Source: an uncultured Muribaculaceae bacterium | GTDB lineage: Bacteria > Bacteroidota > Bacteroidia > Bacteroidales > Muribaculaceae | DNA length: 18,711 bases | Assembly (NCBI GenBank): GCA_910576775.1 | Contig: CAJTJV010000045.1 | Location: forward strand, 1 to 18,711 | Direction of reading: 5' to 3' | Shown here: piece after piece, positions 6,598-14,787 of the stretch | Layout of the letters: each line of letters starts with the position of its first letter | How positions within the stretch are numbered: position 1 is the stretch's first letter | Made by a program: the position numbers and the translations under genes | The notes under the pieces: model-generated | Seen by the model: only the letters and a program-made list of their open reading frames with translations | Database searches by the model: none | What the model was told of the DNA's origin: nothing

Positions 6598-8735
6598 TAT
6601 TTGATGTCGGGGGTGATGCCTATGTTGTTGTAAATGAATGAATAAATGTCGGTATACTCATCCACCACTTTGGCTATCGGTTTACCGCTCCCATGTCCGG
6701 CCTTGCTGTCGATACGGATAAGTTTCGGGGCATTACCGGTATTTGCTGCTTGGAGTGTGGCTGCGTATTTGAAACTATGTGCAGGAACTACTCGGTCGTC
6801 ATGGTCGGCCGTTGTCACCAGAATGGCGGGGTAGGGCGTGCCGTCATTCTTAATGTTATGGATTGGAGAGTATGCAAGAAGGTACTCAGCCATTTCTTTA
6901 GAATCGTCAGCAGTGCCGTAGTCTGCCGCCCAATTCCAGCCAATAGTAAACAGATGATAACGCATCATGTCCATTACACCTACCCGAGGAATCGCTACTT
7001 TGAAAAGGTCGGGGCGCTTGTTGACTGTAGCGCCGACAAGGAGGCCGCCGTTGCTTCCTCCCTCAATTGTGAGCATGTCGGGTGTCGTCCATCCTTTGTC
7101 AATCATATATTCGGCCGCAGCTATGAAATCGTCGAATACATTTTCTTTGTTCATTTTAGTTCCGGCAAGATGCCAAGACTCTCCATATTCACCGCCACCT
7201 CGAAGATTTGTCTGAACATAGATACCGTTGTTTTCGAGCCAGAATAGACGATTGGCGCTGAACGAAGGATTAAGCGAGATGTTGAAACCTCCATAGCCAT
7301 AAAGATAGACAGGATTGGATTTGTCGGCTTTCAGGTCTTTCTTCCGTACGACAAACATCGGTATTTCTGTTCCATCGGCCGATTTGTAAAATACCTGTTC
7401 TGTGATGTAATCATCCGGATTCAGGCCGTCAACGGTTGTAGCTTTATAAAGTTTGCTGGTGTTGTCGGAGATATTGTATTTGTATATTGTCGATGGATAC
7501 ACGAAAGAAGAGAAGCTGTAAAATATATCGTCGCTTTTCTTTCCGGCAGAGAAGGAAGCTGTGCCGTAGGTGGGAAACTCTATTTCATGAATCAGTTTTC
7601 CTTCTTTAGTGTAGAGATATGCATGGTTGGATGCATCCTTGTCGAATACGGCAATCAGATTGTCAGGACCGGCGAATTGAACGGATGTAAGCACACCGCC
7701 ATCAGGGTCTTCGGGTATGATTGTCTTCCAGTTATTTTTGTCCGGTTTGTTTCCGTCAACCACGACGAATCTGTTTCGACCGGCGTCGACAGATGTAAGC
7801 ATATAGATTTTGCCGTCTGCAATATCTATGATATTGTTATTATTGTCTTGCGACGGTACGACAATTTTCCAATCTTTGATCCCTTTGCATTGGTTGGCAA
7901 ACATCACAGATTCTCCGATACCTTCTCCGGCACCGATTATGGCAATGCCGCTACCGTCTTCAGCCACTGCTGCCTGATGGAAATGCAACGGGTGGGTGGT
8001 ATCGCTGAATGCGAGCACATCCTCCGATTGAGGGGTTCCGATTTTATGATAATACACATTATGGTTTTCGTTGGCATTTGAAAATTCTTTTCCGGTTTCC
8101 GGTGCCGGGTAGGCGCTATAGAAGAAACCGTCGTCAAACCATGCCGCATCGGTGAATTTTGCCCATTTGATATGATCGTCGAGCAGTTTTCCGGAGGCTG
8201 TATCAAGAACATATATTTCCGTCCAGTCGCTGCCTGAACGAGAAATCGTATACGCGGTATATTTTCCGTCATTACTCTGATAGACACCTGTCAGTGCGAC
8301 TGTACCGTCCTCGCTCAGCGTATTGGGGTCTATGAAAATCTCGGGCTCTGAATCAAGAGTATCCATTCGGTACAGGATACTCTGGTTGTGCTTGCCGTCG
8401 TTTTCGAAATAATAGTATTTACCGTCGTTATCTTTGTAAGGCATTCCGCTTCTATGCACGCGGTTAAGAATATCGAGCCTATTGTGAATCTTGTCTCGGA
8501 ATGGAATCTTGTCGAGATAACTGCGGGTAAGAGCGTTTTCCGCTTTAACCCATTTAGTAGTCGCATCGGCGGTATCGTTTTCGAGAGGGCGATAGGCGTC
8601 GTTTACTTTAATGCCGAAAACCTCATAAGTTGTACTGTCGCAAGGTGCATCTGGATATTCAAGGTTGCTGTGCCTGTTTCCGCATGCGGTGGCGGCAAAT
8701 ATTGTTGCCATGACAATGAATGGTTCTGTGCGCAT
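6597..8735 (-). CDS. prolyl oligopeptidase family serine peptidase, lipoprotein
   Basis: This is a 712-residue S9A-family peptidase cleaving short peptides after proline. A short signal peptide ends in the lipobox ATAC with C18, so the enzyme is probably anchored in an envelope membrane. Residues about 30-80 resemble the N-terminal S9A region, 80-435 the beta-propeller, and 440-712 the alpha/beta-hydrolase domain. The catalytic residues are S561 in GGSNGG, D646 in ADHDDRVVP (with the substrate-binding R648) and H681 in AGHGSG. The oxyanion-side motif YLYGYGGFN (477-485) is intact. Length agrees with typical prolyl oligopeptidases (about 700). It starts 5 nt after the MscS gene and overlaps the following lipoprotein gene by one base. 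Substrate range is inferred from the family. Confidence 0.95.
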   Translation of the reverse strand: MRTEPFIVMATIFAATACGNRHSNLEYPDAPCDSTTYEVFGIKVNDAYRPLENDTADATTKWVKAENALTRSYLDKIPFRDKIHNRLDILNRVHRSGMPYKDNDGKYYYFENDGKHNQSILYRMDTLDSEPEIFIDPNTLSEDGTVALTGVYQSNDGKYTAYTISRSGSDWTEIYVLDTASGKLLDDHIKWAKFTDAAWFDDGFFYSAYPAPETGKEFSNANENHNVYYHKIGTPQSEDVLAFSDTTHPLHFHQAAVAEDGSGIAIIGAGEGIGESVMFANQCKGIKDWKIVVPSQDNNNNIIDIADGKIYMLTSVDAGRNRFVVVDGNKPDKNNWKTIIPEDPDGGVLTSVQFAGPDNLIAVFDKDASNHAYLYTKEGKLIHEIEFPTYGTASFSAGKKSDDIFYSFSSFVYPSTIYKYNISDNTSKLYKATTVDGLNPDDYITEQVFYKSADGTEIPMFVVRKKDLKADKSNPVYLYGYGGFNISLNPSFSANRLFWLENNGIYVQTNLRGGGEYGESWHLAGTKMNKENVFDDFIAAAEYMIDKGWTTPDMLTIEGGSNGGLLVGATVNKRPDLFKVAIPRVGVMDMMRYHLFTIGWNWAADYGTADDSKEMAEYLLAYSPIHNIKNDGTPYPAILVTTADHDDRVVPAHSFKYAATLQAANTGNAPKLIRIDSKAGHGSGKPIAKVVDEYTDIYSFIYNNIGITPDIK

Positions 8736-8740
8736 TTGTT

Positions 8741-9637
8741 TTACTGATTTACGTGTACATCAAGTTGCGGGAAGGGGAAATTAATTCCATTTTCAGGCAA
8801 CCGGTTATATATTTCTTCATTAACAGAATGAAAGACGTCCCAATAATCAGACGATGCTACCCATGCGGTGACTTTGAGATTGACACTGCTTTCTGCCAAT
8901 TCGGTTACCTTTACTGCCGGTTCATGCCCGATTTCCTTCTGAACACGGGTATCCTCATAAAGGATTGCGAGTATAGCTTTGCGTGCATCTTCGACGCTGT
9001 TGCCGTATGATATGCCAACAGTCCAGTCTACGCGACGTTCTTTTTGTTTGGAATAATTATTTATGCTGGCAGTGGAAAGACCTCCGTTAGGTATTATTAT
9101 TGTTTTATTGTCCGGAGTACAGATAATTGTCGAGAATATTTGTATCTCACGTACCGTTCCTGCGTAGCCCTGTGCTTCGATATAATCTCCGATTTTGTAA
9201 GGCTTTAACAGAAGAATAAGAACACCTCCGGCAAAATTCTGAAGAGTGCCACTCAGAGCCATACCTATAGCGACACCTGCAGAAGCGAAGATTGCCAGGA
9301 ATGACGATGTCTCTATTCCGAGAATACCAATTACGGTGACAATTAAGATGAAATAGAGTACGATTCTCACCATACTGAGAACAAATACGGAGAGTGATGC
9401 TTCTAACTTACGTTTTTCAAATAGCGTACTGATGAAACCGTAGAGTTTATTTATGATAAATCGGCCGATATAGAAAACTGCTATTGCTATAGCAATATTG
9501 ATAGCTAATGTTACAATAGCATTTACGGAACGCGACAGCAGTTCATCGACAGGAAGCGATTTAAGCATTGAAAGTTCTTCCTTGACAGATGGTATTGAAT
9601 CGGCAACGATATCCGGGGTTGGAATCTGTAGAAACAT
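8741..9637 (-). CDS. mscS: small-conductance mechanosensitive channel (MscS family)
   Basis: The product is a 298-residue inner-membrane channel, close to the 286 residues of E. coli MscS. Three hydrophobic segments (about 37-60, 84-106 and 110-145) precede a soluble beta/alpha domain. The pore helix region has the small-residue pattern FASAGVAIGMALSGTLQN (117-134), then FAGGVLILLLKPYKIGDYIE (135-154), which is the family hallmark. Such channels open under membrane tension and release solutes on osmotic downshock. The gene sits between a C11 peptidase gene (5-nt gap) and a prolyl oligopeptidase gene (5-nt gap), so all three should be co-transcribed. A 16-bp palindrome at 9482-9497 falls in the first membrane segment and is explained by alternating Ile/Ala codons. 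Confidence 0.95.
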   Translation of the reverse strand: MFLQIPTPDIVADSIPSVKEELSMLKSLPVDELLSRSVNAIVTLAINIAIAIAVFYIGRFIINKLYGFISTLFEKRKLEASLSVFVLSMVRIVLYFILIVTVIGILGIETSSFLAIFASAGVAIGMALSGTLQNFAGGVLILLLKPYKIGDYIEAQGYAGTVREIQIFSTIICTPDNKTIIIPNGGLSTASINNYSKQKERRVDWTVGISYGNSVEDARKAILAILYEDTRVQKEIGHEPAVKVTELAESSVNLKVTAWVASSDYWDVFHSVNEEIYNRLPENGINFPFPQLDVHVNQ

Positions 9638-9642
9638 TTGCT

Positions 9643-10836
9643 TTAGAAATTTAATTTTGATACTACATCGTTATACCACTGAAGGGTATTGTAGCGCTTG
9701 TTGATTAATTTTGATTCTTCGTCGATTATATAGGTCGAAATGCCGCAATGATGGTCTATGTCTACCTCATCCCAAATGCGTGGGGTTGAATCCTTATATA
9801 TGACACATTTATTTAAAGACGAAAGATAAGTCTCCAAAAGTTTTTGTGCATTATCGAAACGCTCCGAACCATCATCGTCGAGACATAGGGCTCTGATATA
9901 ATCTTCCATGTCGAAATAGTAACAGGTTGAGACATAGCGCGACATAAATCGTTGAGGCTTATATCCGGATGGCAGTTTTGCAGATGCTTTTGAAAAAATA
10001 GCTGCGCATGATTGTGCGAGTTCTTCAAGATAACGCGTATCGACGACACTCATTGTGCAGGTTCTGGACGAACCCTGCAGTGAATTATAAAGTTTGAATG
10101 TATTCTTTGCTGCCGAAACCAATGAAAGCTCTGCACCAAAGAAATGTTCGATGTTTTCATCATAAGGCATCCCATAGACTGGCAATTCTGTCGCACTGCC
10201 GATTATGACAGGGGCTATGTCTCTTAATTCATATAGAGTTTCCACTGAGGCCATGTAGCAACAGTCGAAATACAGAAAACTTAATTCAGGACCATTGCGG
10301 AGTACATTGGCAAGAGTGCTTATGTTCATTGTACGCCCCTTCTCGCTTCCGAATGAAAGTGGCGAAAAGTCTGAATCTGCATTATCTGAAATGCCATCCT
10401 GCAACCATCCTGAACCATGACTCCATAAAATAAGACCGAATTCATCGGATGGTGCAAATTTAGCGGCATCATCAAAAACTTCAAGCATTCTTTCTGAGGT
10501 TATTGAAAGAATATCTGTGGTATAGATCTTGAGAGTATCTACTTTGTTGTTTTTTATTTCAAGTAGAAATGGAGTTATGTTTGGGGCTGCATTATAAACG
10601 AGCAAACGGCCGTCAGCGGGAATTTTTCCCAAATCTGCAGCTTTGCGCATTTCGTTTATATCCATTTCGTTATATCCGGCACTACCAAGGTTGTTATTGG
10701 CGACCTGATACACCAGTACGGTGCGTCTGCATTGCTTGGCCGGCTCCGGAATCTCTGTTTTACCGCAAGAAATTACGGCAAATAATATAGTTGAGGCAAA
10801 AACTGTTTGGAATATTTTGACAAATCTGCTTCTCAT
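9643..10836 (-). CDS. clostripain-related (C11) cysteine peptidase, lipoprotein
   Basis: The product is a 397-residue C11-family cysteine peptidase of the caspase-like CD clan, which usually cuts after Arg or Lys. From the ATG at 10836 a signal peptide ends in FAVISC with the lipid-bearing Cys at position 24. The catalytic dyad is visible as H140 in LWSHGSGW and C193 in FDCCYMASVETLYELRD (D-C-C, the second Cys fits the D-x-C-x-M pattern). Unlike clostripain, there is no obvious long pro-region. A reading from TTG at 10845 adds three residues but places the start inside the promoter -7 box, so the ATG was preferred. It opens an operon with mscS, prolyl oligopeptidase, a BamE-like lipoprotein and two hydrolases. 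Confidence 0.9.
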   Translation of the reverse strand: MRSRFVKIFQTVFASTILFAVISCGKTEIPEPAKQCRRTVLVYQVANNNLGSAGYNEMDINEMRKAADLGKIPADGRLLVYNAAPNITPFLLEIKNNKVDTLKIYTTDILSITSERMLEVFDDAAKFAPSDEFGLILWSHGSGWLQDGISDNADSDFSPLSFGSEKGRTMNISTLANVLRNGPELSFLYFDCCYMASVETLYELRDIAPVIIGSATELPVYGMPYDENIEHFFGAELSLVSAAKNTFKLYNSLQGSSRTCTMSVVDTRYLEELAQSCAAIFSKASAKLPSGYKPQRFMSRYVSTCYYFDMEDYIRALCLDDDGSERFDNAQKLLETYLSSLNKCVIYKDSTPRIWDEVDIDHHCGISTYIIDEESKLINKRYNTLQWYNDVVSKLNF

Positions 10837-10842
10837 AACATA

Positions 10843-10873
10843 CAAAATTAAGCAAAAATGTTTAAGCCGACAA
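10843..10873 (-). promoter_or_regulatory. promoter of the C11 peptidase operon, probably leaderless
   Basis: On the minus strand TTG (10871-10873) is followed after 20 nt by TAATTTTG (10843-10850), an exact match to TAnnTTTG. The peptidase ATG begins only 7 nt downstream of the -7 box. Because Bacteroidota transcripts start about 4-7 nt after this box, the mRNA would begin at or just before the ATG. The rest of the 10846-10944 gap holds no gene and no convincing terminator for the HAD gene. Confidence 0.65.
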
Positions 10874-10944
10874 GGTATTAATTACTTTTAACCGCTTTTG
10901 TAGTTGACAAAGTTGGAAATAATAGCGATATGATAGTTTTATGA

Positions 10945-11580
10945 TTATCCGATTATTCTGTCAATTCGCACATTTGCATTGCGGAGTTTTGTCAAAGTCT
11001 TATCAGAGGGGCGAACAAGAATATTATATGCTCCGTATTTCAACAGAGGAATATCATCGTAATGATCTGTTATAACTACTCGTAATTCCAGATTGCGGGC
11101 GCGGGCATGTTTAAGCACATTCTGTAATTTAATTTCACCCCGATTTTCGACCATTTCCGGATTGCACAACATTGAAGTTGCTTGATATTCCCCATCGTAA
11201 ATCCATGAAATGTATGTGTCTGCGGCAGCTGTAGCAAGCAGTACCTCGTAACCTTGTGCATTATAAATCTCCAGCAAGGTTTCTACGTCTTCATTAAGTA
11301 ATGGTATTGTATTTGCTATGAAGCGGTCTTTAAGTTTGATGGATTCGTCTATTATCGGTATAATTTTGAACTTTAAAAAGCGGTGACTTATTAATCTGAG
11401 TTTTCGCAATGCCAATAATGACAATATCTTGATGAATTTCAGATATTTGGCATTTGAAGCGAGATGCATTAGTCCGCACCGCACGAAAATACGGAAGGTA
11501 TTCCCTTTGACAAGAGTGCCATCCAGATCCACAACCAAAAGCGGTTGTTTCTTTTCCTTTATCTCATATCTTTCGACCAT
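10945..11580 (-). CDS. HAD-superfamily phosphatase with hydrophobic cap
   Basis: The gene encodes a 211-residue phosphatase of the HAD superfamily. Motif I is VVDLDGTLV (16-24, nucleophile D18, acid/base D20), motif II is LATAAAD (115-121, T117), and motif IV is TDHYDDIPLL (171-180, D172, D175, D176). The cap between about 44 and 76 is unusually hydrophobic and basic, with repeated Lys/Arg-Leu/Ile patterns. That suggests membrane contact or a lipid-linked or otherwise hydrophobic substrate. The domain resembles HAD modules found fused to UbiA-type prenyltransferases, but no such domain is attached here. The ATG overlaps the end of the phosphoribosyltransferase gene by 22 nt, so the two are probably translationally coupled. 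The substrate is unknown. Confidence 0.87.
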   Translation of the reverse strand: MVERYEIKEKKQPLLVVDLDGTLVKGNTFRIFVRCGLMHLASNAKYLKFIKILSLLALRKLRLISHRFLKFKIIPIIDESIKLKDRFIANTIPLLNEDVETLLEIYNAQGYEVLLATAAADTYISWIYDGEYQATSMLCNPEMVENRGEIKLQNVLKHARARNLELRVVITDHYDDIPLLKYGAYNILVRPSDKTLTKLRNANVRIDRIIG

Positions 11581-12116
11581 GGGAATCTGATAAGTGTCCG
11601 GTTGGCAAATAAATGGAAATCAGGAATAATTACAGGATTATCTGTCGTGACAGTGATTACTGCAGATTTGACAACGCAATTATCTGCCTTCAATCTATTC
11701 AGTGCATTAACTATGGATTTTAGGGTGCCGCCACTGTCTACAGCGTCATCGACAACAAGAATTCTATGCGAATTGATAATTGAAGCCTTTAAATTTTCCG
11801 GAATATGCACATCTCGTAAAATGTCGATTTTTCTGAATCGCAGCAGCCATGCTTCGCAAATTCGAAATAAGTCCAGCAAAGGCAGAGGCAAGAGTCTGAT
11901 GACGCGAAATAAATGTTTATGTGCATCTTTGGACTCGCTCGTCGGTCGGCGTAATCTTATGGATGCATGAGGAATTTCAATAAACATTCTTTCTGCCACA
12001 TAGTCACCTCCTGTCGCAATGCCTATTACCAGATCCGGTCTAAAATCGTCACACTTGAGTTCAAGACTGCGACAATAGCCGTCAAAATCGTCGTTGTTAA
12101 TTGTGATTACTTTCAT
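11559..12116 (-). CDS. phosphoribosyltransferase with hydrophobic insert
   Basis: This encodes 185 residues of a type I phosphoribosyltransferase. The PRPP-binding signature is VVDDAVDSGGT (121-131: D123, D124, G129, T131). An upstream pyrophosphate loop is seen as GIATGGDYVAERM (32-44). Between about 66 and 108 lies an insert rich in Leu, Ile, Phe and Arg, which may form amphipathic helices. The base or acceptor substrate cannot be assigned from sequence; xanthine/hypoxanthine-type salvage is possible. The start was moved from 12134 to the ATG at 12114-12116, which overlaps the U32 stop as ATGA. Its 3' end overlaps the HAD gene by 22 nt. That arrangement suggests that PRT and HAD act on linked metabolites. 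Confidence 0.87.
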   Translation of the reverse strand: MKVITINNDDFDGYCRSLELKCDDFRPDLVIGIATGGDYVAERMFIEIPHASIRLRRPTSESKDAHKHLFRVIRLLPLPLLDLFRICEAWLLRFRKIDILRDVHIPENLKASIINSHRILVVDDAVDSGGTLKSIVNALNRLKADNCVVKSAVITVTTDNPVIIPDFHLFANRTLIRFPWSKDMR

Positions 12117-13969
12117 TTGGCGGAATTCTGGCATTTTATAATTTTCATCCCGCAGTTGCTGCAGTCAAAATCAATACGATACAGTCCGCTGTCGTTTCTT
12201 AAAAATATGGGGGTGGGAAGCCTATTTCCATTATTTTCCTTAATGCATGCTCCAAGTTCTTTGCGTAGGCAATATCTTGTTGTCATAACAACGATATCAC
12301 CCTTCGGCTTATCAATTTCAATAGCGTGGCTTTCAATTTCCGCACCACGTGATAGATAGAAATTTTTGGCAGCACTGTTGGCTACATTATCATGGTATGT
12401 CAGCTTTAATCCTACGAATTGGTTGTCTACGAGATGGTTCCCTTTCCGTTGATCGCGCTGATAGTTAATATCTGCTGAATTATCGAGTATTTCTATTACT
12501 TTTCGTCGTGCGTCTGTAAGTGTCGATGCCGGTATGAAGCAATTGCCCAGGCTATCTTTAAAACTACGTAGCCGGTATATTGAGCCGCCAAGTTTTGAAA
12601 AGATTGTCTTGCGCCGTTCTTCCTGCGGGATGTTGGCCTGCTGACCGTCATATTTTAGATTATAATTGGCGCTTATACCTCGTTCGTCGTTAGCTGATAT
12701 GATAATAGTATCAGCCGACAGGATTTCAAGACTGAAATCCACCGCGATTGTTCGGGAACAGCCCGAATTCTCACAATCGAACTTTTCAAGAAAATTCTTG
12801 TCAAAATTCCGGTATAGCCGGGTTCCGGGTTTTATGTCTTCAAGTACACTTGCCGGATATAGGCGCGATTCTTCTGCCTTGTTCAATCTGAAACCATGGA
12901 AATTGCCTTTGGAATCGAAATATGCAAGCCCGTCACCATTGACAAGACGAATATCAAGTTCTGCTTCAAGAGAAAACTGTCGCTCGTAATTAATTCGTTT
13001 AACAATACCGACTGGATTACCAATCCACTTAGGCGTATCAATGGAAGCCATATTGCGGCTTCGTCCTTTAAGAAAATATGAGGTATAGCCTCGGTTGAAT
13101 GTTCGCGATAGATCCGGAGTAAAGGAACACTCCGATCTGCCAAATGAAATCCGTTCTAAGGTTTCATTGGATTCAAAAACAATACTATCGAGCAAACGGG
13201 AATATTCAGCAGTTACATTCGCTACATATCGTTCGTCCTTTAACCGGCCTTCAATTTTAAAAGAACTTGCGCCAGCTTCGATTAATTCTTTTAAATTTGA
13301 GCTTTGGTTCAAATCCTTTAATGAAAGATAATGCTTTGCCGGGGCTATAGTATTTCCTGATTTGTCTACAATTTCATACGGTAACCTGCACATCTGAGGG
13401 CAAACTCCCCGGTTTGCGCTACGCCCCATTGCCAAGCAACCGGCTTGACAATCTCCGCTATAGCTTACACATAATGCGCCGTGCACAAAAACTTCTACAG
13501 GTACACCTGCAGCCTCTGAGGCAGCTCTGATTTCAGTAAGAGAAAATTCGCGAGGCAATACGAGCTGGGAGAAGCCGGCATCGGCGAGCCAGGCAGCTTT
13601 CTCCGGTGTGCGAATATCGCATTGAGTGCTTGCATGAAGCGCGATTGGTGGAAGATTCATTGTAAGATAAGCCATATCCTGGACTATAAGCGCGTCGACG
13701 CCTGCTTCGTACAGCTGCCATACCATCTTTCGAGCTTCTTCCAGTTCATCATCGAACAGTATTGTATTCATGGTAACGTATACTCGGGCACGGAACCTGT
13801 GTGCGAACGCCGCAAGTGCACGGATATCTTCTATGCTGTTTGATGCTGCGGCTCTTGCCCCGAATGCCGGGGCGCCAATGTAGACAGCATCTGCGCCAGC
13901 GAGAATTGCAATACGTCCTGTCGCAGCATTCTTTGCTGGTGCAAGTAATTCAAGCTTTCTTCGCTTCAT
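12113..13969 (-). CDS. U32 family protein, RlhA-like (DUF3656-type C-terminal region)
   Basis: This product has 618 residues. U32 'peptidases' of this length in bacteria include RlhA, which hydroxylates 23S rRNA, rather than true proteases. The core begins LELLAPAKN (6-14). The family signature is EVFVHGALCVSYSGDC (159-174), followed by QAGCLAMGRSANRGVCPQMC (175-194) and KIEGRLKDERYV (238-249). Cysteines C167, C174, C178, C190 and C194 may hold an iron-sulphur cluster, as in other U32 proteins. The long C-terminal extension ends in another Cys set (C567, C575, C603, C606). The ATG at 13967-13969 was preferred to one at 14038 because the family core starts there; it overlaps the PHP gene by 20 nt. 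RlhA-type rRNA hydroxylation is an inference from architecture. Confidence 0.88.
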   Translation of the reverse strand: MKRRKLELLAPAKNAATGRIAILAGADAVYIGAPAFGARAAASNSIEDIRALAAFAHRFRARVYVTMNTILFDDELEEARKMVWQLYEAGVDALIVQDMAYLTMNLPPIALHASTQCDIRTPEKAAWLADAGFSQLVLPREFSLTEIRAASEAAGVPVEVFVHGALCVSYSGDCQAGCLAMGRSANRGVCPQMCRLPYEIVDKSGNTIAPAKHYLSLKDLNQSSNLKELIEAGASSFKIEGRLKDERYVANVTAEYSRLLDSIVFESNETLERISFGRSECSFTPDLSRTFNRGYTSYFLKGRSRNMASIDTPKWIGNPVGIVKRINYERQFSLEAELDIRLVNGDGLAYFDSKGNFHGFRLNKAEESRLYPASVLEDIKPGTRLYRNFDKNFLEKFDCENSGCSRTIAVDFSLEILSADTIIISANDERGISANYNLKYDGQQANIPQEERRKTIFSKLGGSIYRLRSFKDSLGNCFIPASTLTDARRKVIEILDNSADINYQRDQRKGNHLVDNQFVGLKLTYHDNVANSAAKNFYLSRGAEIESHAIEIDKPKGDIVVMTTRYCLRKELGACIKENNGNRLPTPIFLRNDSGLYRIDFDCSNCGMKIIKCQNSAK

Positions 13970-14777
13970 GAATTCTGTCAAGTATTTCGAAAGCTTCACT
14001 GCGCGATGCCGTGATTCGGTCGGGATAGTGGGCGTCACTGTTTACGACTATATCAATACCGCCATCGACGAGTATGCGGAGCAATTCTTCAGAGGGAAAG
14101 AAAAATCCATGATCTTTGCGGGCTTTGGTATTAAGTTCAATGCAGATTTTTCTATCGAGGATCAACTGTATTACAGAATCAAGACAACTTTTATAGAAAT
14201 TGCTGTCAGTTATTCCCGGTTTATAGCATGATGCATTGTGTGAAATTTTGTCGAAATGTCCGAGAATATCAAAACCTCCGGCAATAATCATTGCTGCGGT
14301 CTGTTGGTAAAAAGTATGTATTACATACTCGATATCGTTTCTGAAGCATTCTCGCATACGGTCTTTGAATCTGTCAGGATGTCCGTCGATGTCAATATAA
14401 TCACCATCCTGAGTCGGAATAAAATGAACAGAGCCGATTGTATAGTCAAGAGGCAGATGTCTGAAATATTCATTTGACGGCCCCCAGCTATCTCCAAGAT
14501 AGTCCACCTCCATGCCTGCGTAAAATTTACAGGTGTGAAATCCCGGTTTTTGGCGTATTATCTCAATTTCGTCAAAATATTTGTTAACGCTGTCGACCGA
14601 CATATTGCATGATGATTCAATTGGAATAGGGCTATGTGGCGTAAAACCATAATATAGCATACCGCAGTCGACTGCGGCTGCTGCCATTGTCTGCATATCG
14701 GCTCGACCGTCACAGAATTGTGTATGACTGTGTAGATTATATTTGCGTGTTTTTAAAATTATATTTTTGATATCCAT
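13950..14777 (-). CDS. PHP-domain phosphatase (histidinol-phosphatase type)
   Basis: This 275-residue metal-dependent phosphoesterase has a PHP fold with three metal sites. Visible ligands are H16 and H18 in LHSHT, D23 in CDG, H48 in TPHSP, E90 in AGMEVDY, H118 in GSVHF, H174 in GHFD, and D248/H250 in NSDAHYP. This set fits HisJ/HisK-type histidinol-phosphate phosphatases, and the length of about 270 agrees. No other histidine-biosynthesis gene is in the window, so it might act on another phosphate ester. It follows cstA by 10 nt and its 3' end overlaps the U32 gene by 20 nt. No signal peptide is seen, so it should be cytosolic. Confidence 0.87.
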   Translation of the reverse strand: MDIKNIILKTRKYNLHSHTQFCDGRADMQTMAAAAVDCGMLYYGFTPHSPIPIESSCNMSVDSVNKYFDEIEIIRQKPGFHTCKFYAGMEVDYLGDSWGPSNEYFRHLPLDYTIGSVHFIPTQDGDYIDIDGHPDRFKDRMRECFRNDIEYVIHTFYQQTAAMIIAGGFDILGHFDKISHNASCYKPGITDSNFYKSCLDSVIQLILDRKICIELNTKARKDHGFFFPSEELLRILVDGGIDIVVNSDAHYPDRITASRSEAFEILDRIHEAKKA

Positions 14778-14787
14778 ACAGACTCAA

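Noticed and set aside
6693..7247. Plus-strand open frame of 184 codons
   Set aside because: It is antisense to the catalytic domain of prolyl oligopeptidase, with no motif, signal or promoter of its own.
7587..8081. Plus-strand open frame of 164 codons
   Set aside because: It is antisense to the beta-propeller part of prolyl oligopeptidase; treated as a chance frame.
9482..9497. 16-bp perfect palindrome TATTGCTATAGCAATA
   Set aside because: It falls in the first membrane segment of the MscS gene and is explained by alternating Ile and Ala codons.
12117..12134. Longer N-terminus for the phosphoribosyltransferase
   Set aside because: The ATG at 12116 gives a classic ATGA junction with the U32 stop; the longer version adds only six residues of no known role.
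13970..14038. Longer N-terminus for the U32 protein
   Set aside because: The extra 23 residues overlap the end of the PHP gene further and precede the start of the conserved U32 core; the ATG at 13969 fits better.
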